This document shows positions 1 to 9,446 of a stretch of 54,886 nucleotides of DNA, piece by piece (position 1 is the stretch's first letter; the number at the start of each line of letters is the position of its first letter). Made by a program: the position numbers and the translations under genes. Below the pieces are notes generated by a model that searched no databases, was not told where the DNA came from, and saw only the letters and a program-made list of their open reading frames with translations. Source of the DNA: an uncultured Clostridia bacterium (GTDB taxonomy: Bacteria > Bacillota > Clostridia > TANB77 > CAG-508); assembly GCA_948852945.1 (NCBI GenBank), contig CAQPBJ010000012.1:1-54886 (forward strand), given 5' to 3'.

Positions 1-2
1 AA

Positions 3-1022
3 GTTGTTTATCATAGTATAAAAGAAGAACTTATAAAACAAGGTGTTGTATATACTGATATGGATACAGCGGTTAGAGAATATCCTGAAATTGTGAAAGA
101 ACATTTTATGAAGTGTGTACCTATTTCTGATCATAAATTTGTAGCGCTTCATGCTGCTGTGTGGTCTGGTGGTTCTTTTGTATATGTTCCTAAAGGTGTG
201 AAAGTTGATATACCACTTCAATCATATTTTAGATTAAATTCACCTGAGTCAGGTCAATTTGAACACACATTGATTATAGTAGATGAAGGAGCAAGTTTAC
301 ATTTTATAGAAGGTTGTTCAGCTCCAAAGTATAATAAAGTTAATTTGCATGCTGGCTGTGTAGAACTTTATGTTAAAGATGACGCTTATTTAAGATATTC
401 TACTATTGAAAATTGGTCTAAAAATATGATGAACTTAAATACTAAAAAAGCAATAGTAGGTAAAAATGCTCAAATAGATTGGGTTACAGGATCATTTGGA
501 TCAAAAGTTTCTATGTTATATCCAATGAGTATTTTAAATGGAGAAGGTTCAAAAACTGAATATACAGGTATTACTTTTGCAGGTGCTACTCAAAACTTAG
601 ATACTGGTTTTAAAGTTATTCATAATGCGCCTAATACATCTTCTGTTGTGAATTCAAAATCTATTTCAAAAGATGGTGGTGCTTGTACTTATAGAGCTTT
701 GGTTAGAATTGGAGAAAATGCTAAAAATTCAAAATGCAGTGTTTCTTGTGAGTCTTTAATGCTAGATGAGATTTCTAGATCTGACACGATTCCAGTTAAT
801 GATATTAGAACTGATGACGTTGAATTTTCACATGAGGCAAAAATTGGTAAGATTAGTGATAAGGAGATCTTTTATCTAATGAGTCGTGGTCTTTCAGAAG
901 AAGATGCTAAGGCTATGATTGTTAGAGGGTTTGCATATCCAATTTCAAAAGAGCTACCTGTGGAGTATGCTGTTGAGATGAATAATCTTATTAATTTGGA
1001 ACTTGAGGGTGGTATTGGATAG
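3..1022 (+). CDS. sufB: Fe-S cluster assembly scaffold SufB (5' end missing)
   Basis: SufB is a core subunit of the SufBC2D scaffold that assembles Fe-S clusters in the cytosol. The reading frame is open from base 3, upstream of the first internal ATG at 60, so the gene enters from outside the window and its N-terminus is missing. Family blocks are clear: TDMDTAVREYPEIV, AVWSGGSFVYVPKG, VDEGASLHFIEGC, SISKDGG, LDEISRSDTIP and the C-terminal FYLMSRGLSEEDAKAMIVRG. About 340 codons are present, against roughly 470 in full-length SufB. sufC, the usual upstream partner, would lie outside the window. sufD follows after a gap filled by a structured element. Confidence 0.96.
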   Translation, partial: VVYHSIKEELIKQGVVYTDMDTAVREYPEIVKEHFMKCVPISDHKFVALHAAVWSGGSFVYVPKGVKVDIPLQSYFRLNSPESGQFEHTLIIVDEGASLHFIEGCSAPKYNKVNLHAGCVELYVKDDAYLRYSTIENWSKNMMNLNTKKAIVGKNAQIDWVTGSFGSKVSMLYPMSILNGEGSKTEYTGITFAGATQNLDTGFKVIHNAPNTSSVVNSKSISKDGGACTYRALVRIGENAKNSKCSVSCESLMLDEISRSDTIPVNDIRTDDVEFSHEAKIGKISDKEIFYLMSRGLSEEDAKAMIVRGFAYPISKELPVEYAVEMNNLINLELEGGIG

Positions 1023-1027
1023 GTGGC

Positions 1028-1150
1028 GTTAACATGAAAATCATCATCTTACGTCGTTAAATCATAATTTAATATCCTGCGACGTACCTGTGTACGCCTC
1101 GGATAATTAATTTATGATTTGCCTAGTAATATAACGATTTTGATGTTAAC
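1028..1150. repeat. Structured repeat, family 1, copy 1 (sufB-sufD gap)
   Basis: A nested palindrome. The outer arms are GTTAACATGAAAATC (1028-1042) and GATTTTGATGTTAAC (1136-1150), with one mismatch. A conserved left box ends in ACGTCGTT (to 1058). The inner arms are 1059-1077 and 1101-1120. The tip hairpin is CGTAC-CTGT-GTACG within TGCGA...CCTC (1078-1100). The right box is GCCTAGTAATATAAC (1121-1135). The same layout recurs at 3456-3575 and 4020-4143 with unrelated but self-complementary stem sequences. Confidence 0.85.
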
Positions 1151-1205
1151 CTGATGACGAAAATAAAGATAAAATTTTAGTAGGGTAAAAGGGGAAAAAT
1201 ATACA

Positions 1206-2243
1206 ATGGTTTTAAATGAGACGCCTGTTAGGACTTCTAGGAATTTTTTAATAAATAATATTAAATTGGAAGATGTTGAGTTTCCGGAAAATTTAAAAGA
1301 ATTTAATAATGTGGAAATTATTTGTGACAATACTGAGGTTGAAAAAGTAACTGATAATTTTTCTTTGACTTATGGAAATGGGAAAGAGTTAGAAGAGAAT
1401 AGTAATAAATCATGTAATAATTCAATTAAATTAAATGTTGATAAAAAAGATGATATTAGGGTTATATATAAATTTGATGATGATAATTGTAATTTGATAA
1501 ATAAACTTGAAATAAATGTTTCTAAAGATTGCAGTGTTACTATAGAATATAAATCTGAAACTTTAAAAAAATGTTTTCATAATGGAATTATAAAGGTGAA
1601 TTGTATTAATAATGCTAAGGTTAAATTGGTTGTTGTTAATTTATTAAATGAGAAATCTTTGAATTTTGAGAGCTTTGAAAATGAATTATCAGAAAATACA
1701 AATCTTGAATATACTATTATAGATATTGGTGCTGAAAAAAGTGTTTCTAATTATTATTCTAATATAGTGGGTAATGAAGCCAAAAATGATTTAAAAACAG
1801 TTTATTTAGCAACTAATAATCAATTAAAAGATATTAATTATATAGCAGAACTTAGAGGCAAAAAGACAAATATTGATATTAATGTTCAAGGAGCTATAAA
1901 AGAAAAATCAAAGAAAAACTTTAAAGGAACTATTGATTTTAAAAGAGGTTGTAAAAAAGCAATTGGAAATGAAAATGAATATTGTATGATTTTGTCTGAT
2001 GATTCTAAAAGTATAGCTTTACCAATGCTTTTATGTACTGAAGAAGATGTAGAAGGTAATCATTCTACTGCTTCTGGTAGAGTAGAAGAAAGTGAACTTT
2101 TTTATATTATGACAAGAGGGTTAGAATATAAAGAAGCTGTTAAATTAATTGTTAAAGCTAGATTTAATGAAATAATAGAAAGAATAAAAGAAGCAGATTT
2201 AAGAGAAGAAATTTTAAAGGAAATTGATAGGAGATTAGATTAA
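1206..2243 (+). CDS. sufD: SufD-like Fe-S cluster assembly protein
   Basis: This is the SufD-type partner of SufB in the cytosolic SufBCD scaffold. The N-terminal two thirds are divergent and Lys/Asn-rich, as is common in AT-rich genomes. The C-terminal SufB/SufD signature is clear: a GRVEESELFYIMTRGLEYKEA stretch followed by KLIVKARFNEII. At 345 aa it is shorter than E. coli SufD. The start at 1206 sits downstream of a G-rich stretch (AAAAGGGG near 1190) with rather long spacing. The stop TAA overlaps the sufS ATG by one base (TAATG), so the two are translationally coupled. Position between sufB and sufS supports the call more than the N-terminal sequence does. Confidence 0.88.
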   Translation: MVLNETPVRTSRNFLINNIKLEDVEFPENLKEFNNVEIICDNTEVEKVTDNFSLTYGNGKELEENSNKSCNNSIKLNVDKKDDIRVIYKFDDDNCNLINKLEINVSKDCSVTIEYKSETLKKCFHNGIIKVNCINNAKVKLVVVNLLNEKSLNFESFENELSENTNLEYTIIDIGAEKSVSNYYSNIVGNEAKNDLKTVYLATNNQLKDINYIAELRGKKTNIDINVQGAIKEKSKKNFKGTIDFKRGCKKAIGNENEYCMILSDDSKSIALPMLLCTEEDVEGNHSTASGRVEESELFYIMTRGLEYKEAVKLIVKARFNEIIERIKEADLREEILKEIDRRLD

Positions 2244-3460
2244 TGGATTATAAAAAGGATTTTCCAATTTTTAAAAATAAAGATATTGTGTATTTAGATA
2301 GTGGAGCAACTTCTCAAAAGCCTAAAATGGTTATTGATAGAATAGAGGAGTTTTATAAAAACAGTAATGCTAATCCACATAGAGGTGCTTATAGTTTAAG
2401 TATTGAAGCGACTCAAATATATGAAGATACACGTAAAAAAATTGCTAAATTTATAAATGCAAAATCAGAAGAAGAGATAATTTTTTCTAAAAATGCTAGT
2501 GAGAGTTTAAATTTAATTGCTTATTCATATGGATTAGGAAATTTAAATAGAAACGATGATGTAGTTATTTCAATAATGGAGCATCATTCTAATTTAGTTC
2601 CTTGGCAATATGTTACAAGAAAAACAGAGAGTAATTTAAAATATATGTATATCAATTCTGAATTTGAATTGTCTAAGGAAGAAATTGAAGAAAAAATTAC
2701 TCGTAATACAAAAATAGTTGCAATTACGCATGTTTCAAATGTTACAGGTACTATTAATAATGTTAAAGAAATTATAAAATATGCTCATAAAAAAGGAGCT
2801 GTTGTTATAGTAGATGCTTCTCAAAGTATTCCACATATGAGAATTGATGTACAAGATTTAGATGCAGACTTTTTAGTTTTTTCAGGACATAAAATGCTTG
2901 CTCCTTTAGGTATTGGAATTTTATATGGTAAAAAAGAATTACTTAATAAAATGAATCCATTTTTAATGGGTGGAGATATGATTGAGTATGTTTATGAACA
3001 AAAAACTACTTTTGCACCACTTCCAAATAAATTTGAAGCTGGTACTCAAAATGTTGAAGCTGTAGTAGGTCTAGGTGCTGCTATTGATTATATTGAAAGT
3101 GTTGGATATGACAAAATTCAAGAACATGATAAGGAATTAGTAGAATATGCTAGGGAAAAACTTGAAAAATTGGATTATGTAAGTTTGTATATGACACCGA
3201 ATAAAGAAAATCATTCAGCTGTAATTTCTTTTAACATTAAAGGAGTTCATCCTCATGATGTTGCAAGTATTTTAGATTCAATAAATGTTGGAATAAGATC
3301 TGGTAATCATTGTGCACAACCATTATTAAGATTTTTAGGAATAGATTCTACTTGTAGAGCTAGTTTTTATATTTATAATACAAAGGAAGATGTGGATAAA
3401 TTGGTAGAAGGAATTGAAAAAGCATATAATATGTTTGCAAAATATGTACAAAAAAGTTAA
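2243..3460 (+). CDS. sufS: Cysteine desulfurase SufS
   Basis: A PLP-dependent group II cysteine desulfurase that takes sulfur from L-cysteine as an enzyme-bound persulfide and passes it to SufU. The Schiff-base lysine is K217 in SGHKMLAPLGIG, and the catalytic cysteine is C357 in RSGNHCAQPLL. Other family motifs are YLDSGATSQKP near the N-terminus, EHHSNLVPWQ and VDASQSIPH. The 405-aa length is normal. The ATG overlaps the sufD stop, and sufU follows after a 130-base gap that contains a structured element whose left arm includes this gene's stop codon. Confidence 0.97.
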   Translation: MDYKKDFPIFKNKDIVYLDSGATSQKPKMVIDRIEEFYKNSNANPHRGAYSLSIEATQIYEDTRKKIAKFINAKSEEEIIFSKNASESLNLIAYSYGLGNLNRNDDVVISIMEHHSNLVPWQYVTRKTESNLKYMYINSEFELSKEEIEEKITRNTKIVAITHVSNVTGTINNVKEIIKYAHKKGAVVIVDASQSIPHMRIDVQDLDADFLVFSGHKMLAPLGIGILYGKKELLNKMNPFLMGGDMIEYVYEQKTTFAPLPNKFEAGTQNVEAVVGLGAAIDYIESVGYDKIQEHDKELVEYAREKLEKLDYVSLYMTPNKENHSAVISFNIKGVHPHDVASILDSINVGIRSGNHCAQPLLRFLGIDSTCRASFYIYNTKEDVDKLVEGIEKAYNMFAKYVQKS

Positions 3461-3575
3461 AAAATAATTGCGTTTTATCGTTGTTGTTCTTCAAAAGAAA
3501 ATCCTCAATGTACAATAGTACATTTCCGGTATTTCTTTTTTGAACGCCTAGCTAAAATCACAATTATTTTATAAC
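3456..3575. repeat. Structured repeat, family 1, copy 2 (sufS-sufU gap)
   Basis: Outer arms are GTTAAAAAATAATTG (3456-3470, including the sufS stop) and CAATTATTTTATAAC (3561-3575), with one mismatch. The left box is CGTTTTATCGTTGTT (3471-3485). The inner arms are 3486-3504 and 3528-3545. The tip is ATGTAC-AATA-GTACAT. The right box is GCCTAGCTAAAATCA (3546-3560). The tip stem has changed from CGTAC/GTACG in the other copies to TGTAC/GTACA, a compensated pair change. Confidence 0.82.
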
Positions 3576-3592
3576 TAGAAGGGAATGAGCAT

Positions 3593-4033
3593 ATGGATAG
3601 TATGGATGAATTATATAATGATATAATTATGGAACATAGTATGAATTCTTATAACAAAAAGAAAATGTCGAATGCAGATTTTTCAGAAATTGGTCATAAC
3701 CCTAATTGTGGTGATGAAATTACTTTAGATATGAAAATGAATGGAGATGTTATTGAAGATATGGCTTTTTCAGGACATGGATGTGCTATATCTCAAGCAT
3801 CTACATCGGTTATGATTGATACTCTTAAAGGTAAGACAATTTATGAAGCTAAAGAAATTGTAAGAATTTTTATAGAAATGATAAAAAGAGAAACTAAAGA
3901 TGAAGCAGAGCTTGAAAAACTTGAGGATGCAATTGCTTTTAAAAATGTTTCCAATATGCCATCTAGGGTTAAGTGTGCTTTACTTGCTTGGCATACTGTT
4001 GAAGACATGATAGATAAGAGATTCGAAAAATAA
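3593..4033 (+). CDS. sufU: Zinc-dependent sulfurtransferase / scaffold SufU
   Basis: SufU receives persulfide sulfur from SufS in Gram-positive SUF systems. The three zinc/sulfur-ligand cysteines are visible: C39 in NPNCGDE, C64 in GHGCAISQAS and C128 in RVKCALLAW. The N-terminal LYNDIIMEH block is typical. At 146 aa it has normal SufU length. ATG 3593 was chosen because AGAAGGG lies about 8 bases upstream; a second in-frame ATG sits three codons later. The last codons (RFEK-stop) double as the left outer arm of the next structured element. Confidence 0.95.
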   Translation: MDSMDELYNDIIMEHSMNSYNKKKMSNADFSEIGHNPNCGDEITLDMKMNGDVIEDMAFSGHGCAISQASTSVMIDTLKGKTIYEAKEIVRIFIEMIKRETKDEAELEKLEDAIAFKNVSNMPSRVKCALLAWHTVEDMIDKRFEK

Positions 4034-4143
4034 ACGGCGTCTTGCGTTGTTACAAAGATAATTAAATTACTGCGACGTACACACGTACGCCTCGTAATAT
4101 TAATTATCTTTGTGCCTAGCAATACTTGTTTCTTTTTCGAATC
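4020..4143. repeat. Structured repeat, family 1, copy 3 (sufU-mnmA gap)
   Basis: The outer arms are GATTCGAAAAATAAAC (4020-4035, the last codons and stop of sufU) and GTTTCTTTTTCGAATC (4128-4143), one mismatch. The left box is CGTCTTGCGTTGTT (4038-4051). The inner arms are 4052-4070 and 4094-4113. The tip is TGCGA-CGTAC-ACAC-GTACG-CCTC. The right box is GCCTAGCAATAC (4114 on). Compared with the copy at 1028, loops and boxes are nearly identical, while both stems are different in sequence yet paired. Confidence 0.85.
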
Positions 4144-4172
4144 GAATAAAACAAATAGATTAGGAATTAATT

Positions 4173-5201
<1,029 letters not shown>

Positions 5202-5260
5202 TATTGTAGTAGGTGGAGGAAAAATCGTAAAGTAAATAGTTATTTAGGAAGGAAATAAAT

Positions 5261-5740
5261 ATGGATTTAAGTTTAATGGTTGGAGAAGAATATAAACTAA
5301 ATATTCGTGCTGCTGGCATGATTATTCATAACAATAAAATTTTGTTACATAGAAATAAGCAAGATGAACATTATTGTATAATAGGTGGAAGAATTGAAAT
5401 AGGTGAAGATTCTAAGACTACAGTGGAAAGAGAAATGGAAGAAGAAATTGGTAAAAAAGTTGAAGTTAAAGACTTTTTAGCTACAATCGAAAATTTTTTT
5501 ACTGATTCAGATGGAATTAAATTTCATGAATTTATGTTTATTTATGAAGCAGAGTTTATAGATGCTGAAGACAAAAAAATTGAATATACTCTTAAAAACT
5601 TAGAAGGACAAGATTATCTGCAGTATGAGTGGATTGATATTGATAAAATAGATGAAATAAATTTGCAGCCTAAAATTTTAAAAGAAATAATCAAAGAAGG
5701 AAAGTATCCGACTCATAAAATTTATGTTGATAAAAAATAA
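5261..5740 (+). CDS. Nudix hydrolase
   Basis: A 159-aa Nudix-fold pyrophosphohydrolase. The Nudix box fits GX5EX7REUXEEXGU: GGRIEIGEDSKTTVEREMEE followed by EIGKKV, at about residues 46-71. Substrate cannot be read from the sequence. The N-terminal strand (IRAAGMIIHNNKILLHRNK) and the DYLQYEWIDIDKID segment are typical of the family. The start has a good site (AGGAAGG) just upstream. It follows mnmA by about 25 bases past the restored stop, so it may share that transcript. Confidence 0.9.
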   Translation: MDLSLMVGEEYKLNIRAAGMIIHNNKILLHRNKQDEHYCIIGGRIEIGEDSKTTVEREMEEEIGKKVEVKDFLATIENFFTDSDGIKFHEFMFIYEAEFIDAEDKKIEYTLKNLEGQDYLQYEWIDIDKIDEINLQPKILKEIIKEGKYPTHKIYVDKK

Positions 5741-5829
5741 ATTGGCATATTTAAAAATAGAAAAATGTCGAAAAAAATATTGATTTATGGTAGAATAATT
5801 AAAGTAAAATTTATAAGTTGAGGTATGAT

Positions 5830-6594
5830 ATGTTTTTTGCTAAAGCAGGAGAATATAAGGCTTGCAAGATTTTTACTTCTGGACATTTTGCATTAATCTT
5901 AGTAACGTTTGCGTGTATTGCTTGGTTATTGAAAAGAACAGTGCATAAAAGTAAAGAAGAAGTGTATAAAATAATAAAGAGATTAACAATAATATTAGTT
6001 GGACTAGAAATTTTTAAAATATGGTTTACATTACAGAGTTTTGATATAACAAATGTTAAAGAGTGGTTGCCTTTATATTATTGTAGTTTGCTTTTATATG
6101 CAGGAATTTTAAGTTCATTTACTAAAGGTAAATTTAAGAGAGTAGGAGATGTTTTTTTGGCTACAGGTTCGATTGTTGGTGGATTAGTATTTATATTTTT
6201 TCCAACAACATCACTTTTAACATATCCTGTGTTTCATTTTATAAGTATTCATAGCTTTTTCTTTCATGGAACTATGGTATATTTAACACTTTTAGTTAAT
6301 AAGACACATTATGTGGAATTAGAGAAAAAAGATGTTTTATATTTTGCTAGCCTAGTTGGAGTAGTTTGTATTGCTGCTTTGGTAGTAAATAATATTTTTG
6401 ATACTAATTTAATGTTTATATCAATGGATTTTCCTCATACTCCAATAACGGTTTTATATAAAATAACAGGAAAATTATTTACACCTGTAATGATAATTGG
6501 GCAAATGGTTATACCGTTTTATGTAGCATATATAATTATTAAATTATTGAATAAATATAAAGAAAAAAGTAAACACAAGAACTCTGCTTGCTAG
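5830..6594 (+). CDS. YwaF-type integral membrane protein
   Basis: A predicted polytopic membrane protein of the TMEM164/YwaF (TP0381) type. Six to seven hydrophobic segments are visible, with the family-like stretches LPLYYCSLLLYAG, PVFHFISIHSFFFHG and GKLFTPVMIIGQMV. Function is unknown for the family. ATG 5830 is preferred over the in-frame TTG at 5818, because GAGG at 5820-5823 then lies 6 bases upstream as its ribosome site. Its last codons run into the terminator hairpin. Confidence 0.8.
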   Translation: MFFAKAGEYKACKIFTSGHFALILVTFACIAWLLKRTVHKSKEEVYKIIKRLTIILVGLEIFKIWFTLQSFDITNVKEWLPLYYCSLLLYAGILSSFTKGKFKRVGDVFLATGSIVGGLVFIFFPTTSLLTYPVFHFISIHSFFFHGTMVYLTLLVNKTHYVELEKKDVLYFASLVGVVCIAALVVNNIFDTNLMFISMDFPHTPITVLYKITGKLFTPVMIIGQMVIPFYVAYIIIKLLNKYKEKSKHKNSAC

Positions 6595-6611
6595 AGTTTT
6601 TGTGTTTTTTG
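6571..6611 (+). terminator. Intrinsic terminator overlapping a stop codon
   Basis: AAACACAAGAACTCT pairs with AGAGTTTTTGTGTTT (one G-U) around a short loop, followed by a T run. It overlaps the stop codon of the YwaF-type gene and insulates the copper operon. Confidence 0.85.
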
Positions 6612-6635
6612 CATATTAAATTATTATTAATATTA

Positions 6636-6664
6636 TTGACATATACCCCTAAGGGGTATATAAT
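6636..6664 (+). promoter_or_regulatory. Promoter of the copper operon with CsoR operator
   Basis: TTGACA (6636-6641) and TATAAT (6659-6664) are separated by 17 bases. Between them, overlapping the -10, is the near-perfect palindrome TATACCCCTAAGGGGTATA (6642-6660). It matches the G/C-tract plus TA pattern of known CsoR operators, so repression is by promoter occlusion, relieved by Cu(I). Confidence 0.9.
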
Positions 6665-6686
6665 TTTTGCGAGATGAGGTGAGAAT

Positions 6687-6998
6687 ATGAGTTGTGAAAA
6701 ATGTGATAAATGTCAAGCATGTCAAAAAAGTACTCATAGATCAGAAGATGAAAAGAAAAAAATAACAAAAAGATTAAATATTATTGAAGGACAGGTAAGA
6801 GGAATTAAACAAATGATTGCAGATGATAGATATTGTGATGATGTATTAATCCAACTATCTGCTATAAATAATTCTATAAAAAGTTTACAAGATTCTATAT
6901 TTGAAAGTCATTTAGCAAATTGTGTTTCATATGAAATACAATCTGGAAACTTGGAAATAATAGAAGAAGTTACAAATTTAATTAAAAGAATAAGATAA
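6687..6998 (+). CDS. csoR: CsoR-family copper-sensing repressor
   Basis: A 103-aa all-helical repressor of the CsoR/RcnR family (DUF156). The family block RLNIIEGQVRGIKQMI is present, and the Cu(I) ligand set C-H-C is visible as C50 (DRYCDD), H75 and C79 (SHLANC). It should derepress the copZ-copA genes that follow directly, acting on the palindrome just upstream. An unusual feature is a cysteine-rich N-terminal tail, with C3, C6, C9 and C12 at three-residue spacing, which could be an extra metal site. The start is ATG 6687, after GATGAGGTGAG. Confidence 0.95.
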   Translation: MSCEKCDKCQACQKSTHRSEDEKKKITKRLNIIEGQVRGIKQMIADDRYCDDVLIQLSAINNSIKSLQDSIFESHLANCVSYEIQSGNLEIIEEVTNLIKRIR

Positions 6999-7014
6999 TT
7001 TTAAGGAGGAAACT

Positions 7015-7227
7015 ATGGAAAAAATCGAATTAAATATTGAAGGAATGCATTGCTCAGGATGCAGTACAAGATTACAAAAGATTTTATCAAATTTAGATGG
7101 AGTACAAGTAATAGATATAAGCTTTGAAACAGGAAAAGCTAATTTAGAAGTAGATTTTTCTAAAGTTAAAATGGAAAATATTAAAGAGGCTATAGAAGAT
7201 GCTGGATTTTCTTTAAAAGGAGAATGA
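7015..7227 (+). CDS. copZ: CopZ-like heavy-metal-associated copper chaperone
   Basis: A single HMA domain of 70 aa with the Cu(I)-binding GMHCSGC motif (C13, C16) and the usual beta-alpha-beta pattern ending in EDAGFSLKGE. It would carry Cu(I) to the CopA ATPase in the cytosol. AAGGAGG precedes the ATG. The stop overlaps the copA start by four bases (ATGA), so the two are coupled. Confidence 0.94.
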   Translation: MEKIELNIEGMHCSGCSTRLQKILSNLDGVQVIDISFETGKANLEVDFSKVKMENIKEAIEDAGFSLKGE

Positions 7228-9434
7228 AATTGAAAAAGGTATTATTAAAAATCGGAGGAATGACTTGTAGTGCTTGTTCTTCTGGTTTAGAAAAATATTT
7301 AAATAAGCAGGATGGAATAAATTTAGCTTCAGTTAATTTAGTTATGAATAATGCTAATATAGAATATGATGATGAAAAGCTAAGTTTAGAAGATGTAGAA
7401 AAATTTATCGATAAAGCTGGATTTGAAAGTTTAGGAATAGATAACTTTGAAAAAGAAGAAAAAAAGAATTCTTTTGAAAAATATAAAATTATTTTAATAA
7501 CTATTTTTTCATTGATTATTTTGTATATTTCAATGGGGGCAATGATTGGATTGCCTGAAATACCTTTTATTAAAATGATGAAATATCCTGCTAGATTTGC
7601 AATATGTTTATTAGTTCTTTCATCAATTGTTTTATTTTTAGGAAAAGATATATTACGTAATGGATTTAAAAATTTAATTCATAAAACACCTAATATGGAT
7701 ACTCTTGTTATGATAGGTGTTGTGGCAAGTATGATATACAGTATTTTTGGAACAGTAATGATTTTTAGAGGACATAGTCATTATGTTATGAATCTTTATT
7801 ATGAATCAGCTGCAATTGTAGTTTTCTTTATAAAAGTTGGAAAATATATAGAGGGCAGAAATACTGATAAAACTAAAGAAGCTTTAAAAGAATTAATGAC
7901 AATTACACCTAATCATGCAGTTATTATAAGAGAAGGAAAAGAGAAAACAGTTACTTTAGATGAAATTCAAAAAGAAGATATTGTTGTATGTAAACCAGGT
8001 GAAAAAATTGCTGTTGATGGAACTGTTATAGAAGGTGCTACACATATAGATGAATCTTTTATTACTGGTGAAAGTGTTCCAGTAAAAAGAGAAATAGGCT
8101 CAAAGGTAATTGCAGGAAGTATTAACTATGAAGGAACTATAAAATATAAAGCTGAAAAAATAGGAAAAGAATCAACAGTTTCTGAAATTGTTAGATTGGT
8201 TGTAGAAAGTACTAGCTCTAAAGCGCCAATTGCAAAAATTGCTGATAAGGTAAGTAGTGTTTTTGTTCCAGTAGTAATAGCAATTGCTGTTATTGCTTTT
8301 ATTACTTGGATTATAATTTCAAAAGATATTGCTTTTGCAATTAATATTTTTATAACTGTATTAGTTGTGGCTTGCCCTTGCAGTCTTGGTTTGGCAACAC
8401 CTCTTGCTATTGTAGTAGGTTCAGGACTAGCTACTAAAAAAGGTATTTTAGTAAAGAGTAGTGAAAGTTTAGAAAACGCACATAAAGTAAAAACTGTAGT
8501 ATTTGATAAAACAGGAACTTTAACTGAAGGAAAACTTACAGTTTCAAAATTGTATAATTATTCTGATATGAAGGAAGAAGAACTTTTAAAAATTATTGCA
8601 AGTGTTGAGAATAAATCTGAACATCCAATAGCTAGAGCGATTGTTAATTATAGTATAGAAAGAAAAATCAAAATAGATGAAACTAATGATTTTAAGGCTG
8701 TTGCAGGAATGGGAGTAATAGCTAACTATAATGAGAGAACTGTTATTATTGGAAATCAGAAATTAATGGATGAAAATAAAATTGAAATCTTAGAAAAGCA
8801 AGATGCTGAAGAGTTAGTTCAAGATGGAAATAGTATTTTGTATGTAGCCCTAGATAATAAATTGATAGCATTAGTTGGTGTTAAAGATACTATTCGAGAA
8901 GATATAATAAAAGTTATACACGATTTAAAAGCAAAGAATATTGATGTTATAATGCTTACTGGAGATAATGAAAAAACAGCTCAGAATATTGCTAAAAAGA
9001 TAAAAATAGATAAGGTCATCTCAAATGTAATGCCAAAACAAAAAGCAGAAGAAATCGAAAAATTAAAGCAAGATGGATTAGTAATGATGTGTGGAGATGG
9101 TATTAATGATAGTATTAGTTTAGTGAAAGCTGATATAGGTGTATCGGTAGCTTCTGGAACTGATATAGCTAGAGATTCTGCACAAGTTGTAATTATGAAT
9201 GATAATTTAAATAGAATAAATGATGTTATTGATATTAGTAAAAAAACAGTTAGAAATATTAAACAAAATTTATTTTGGGCGTTTTTCTATAATGTTTGTA
9301 TGATACCAGTAGCCTGTGGATTTTTAGTTAAGTTTGGAATAATGATAAATCCAATGATAGCATCTTTAGCAATGACATTAAGTAGTTTATTTGTAGTATT
9401 AAATGTTTTAAAATTAAAAGTATTTTATAAATAA
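7224..9434 (+). CDS. copA: Copper-exporting P1B-type ATPase CopA
   Basis: A 736-aa membrane Cu(I) exporter. It has one N-terminal HMA domain (GMTCSACS, C15 and C18), the actuator TGES loop, the intramembrane CPC motif (C384-C386, ACPCSLGLATP), the phosphorylation site D428 in DKTGTLT, the SEHP nucleotide-binding motif and the GDGINDS hinge. Eight hydrophobic helices fit the class. Many CopA proteins have two HMA domains; here the second is effectively the separate copZ. It is the last gene of the csoR-copZ-copA operon, with tcdA 12 bases downstream. Confidence 0.97.
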   Translation: MKLKKVLLKIGGMTCSACSSGLEKYLNKQDGINLASVNLVMNNANIEYDDEKLSLEDVEKFIDKAGFESLGIDNFEKEEKKNSFEKYKIILITIFSLIILYISMGAMIGLPEIPFIKMMKYPARFAICLLVLSSIVLFLGKDILRNGFKNLIHKTPNMDTLVMIGVVASMIYSIFGTVMIFRGHSHYVMNLYYESAAIVVFFIKVGKYIEGRNTDKTKEALKELMTITPNHAVIIREGKEKTVTLDEIQKEDIVVCKPGEKIAVDGTVIEGATHIDESFITGESVPVKREIGSKVIAGSINYEGTIKYKAEKIGKESTVSEIVRLVVESTSSKAPIAKIADKVSSVFVPVVIAIAVIAFITWIIISKDIAFAINIFITVLVVACPCSLGLATPLAIVVGSGLATKKGILVKSSESLENAHKVKTVVFDKTGTLTEGKLTVSKLYNYSDMKEEELLKIIASVENKSEHPIARAIVNYSIERKIKIDETNDFKAVAGMGVIANYNERTVIIGNQKLMDENKIEILEKQDAEELVQDGNSILYVALDNKLIALVGVKDTIREDIIKVIHDLKAKNIDVIMLTGDNEKTAQNIAKKIKIDKVISNVMPKQKAEEIEKLKQDGLVMMCGDGINDSISLVKADIGVSVASGTDIARDSAQVVIMNDNLNRINDVIDISKKTVRNIKQNLFWAFFYNVCMIPVACGFLVKFGIMINPMIASLAMTLSSLFVVLNVLKLKVFYK

Positions 9435-9446
9435 GGAATTAAATGT

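Noticed and set aside
1028..4143. Integron attC sites or cassette array
   Set aside because: attC sites also conserve structure over sequence, but here the flanking genes are one metabolic operon, the GTTRRRY/RYYYAAC boxes are not consistently placed, and no integrase is in the window.
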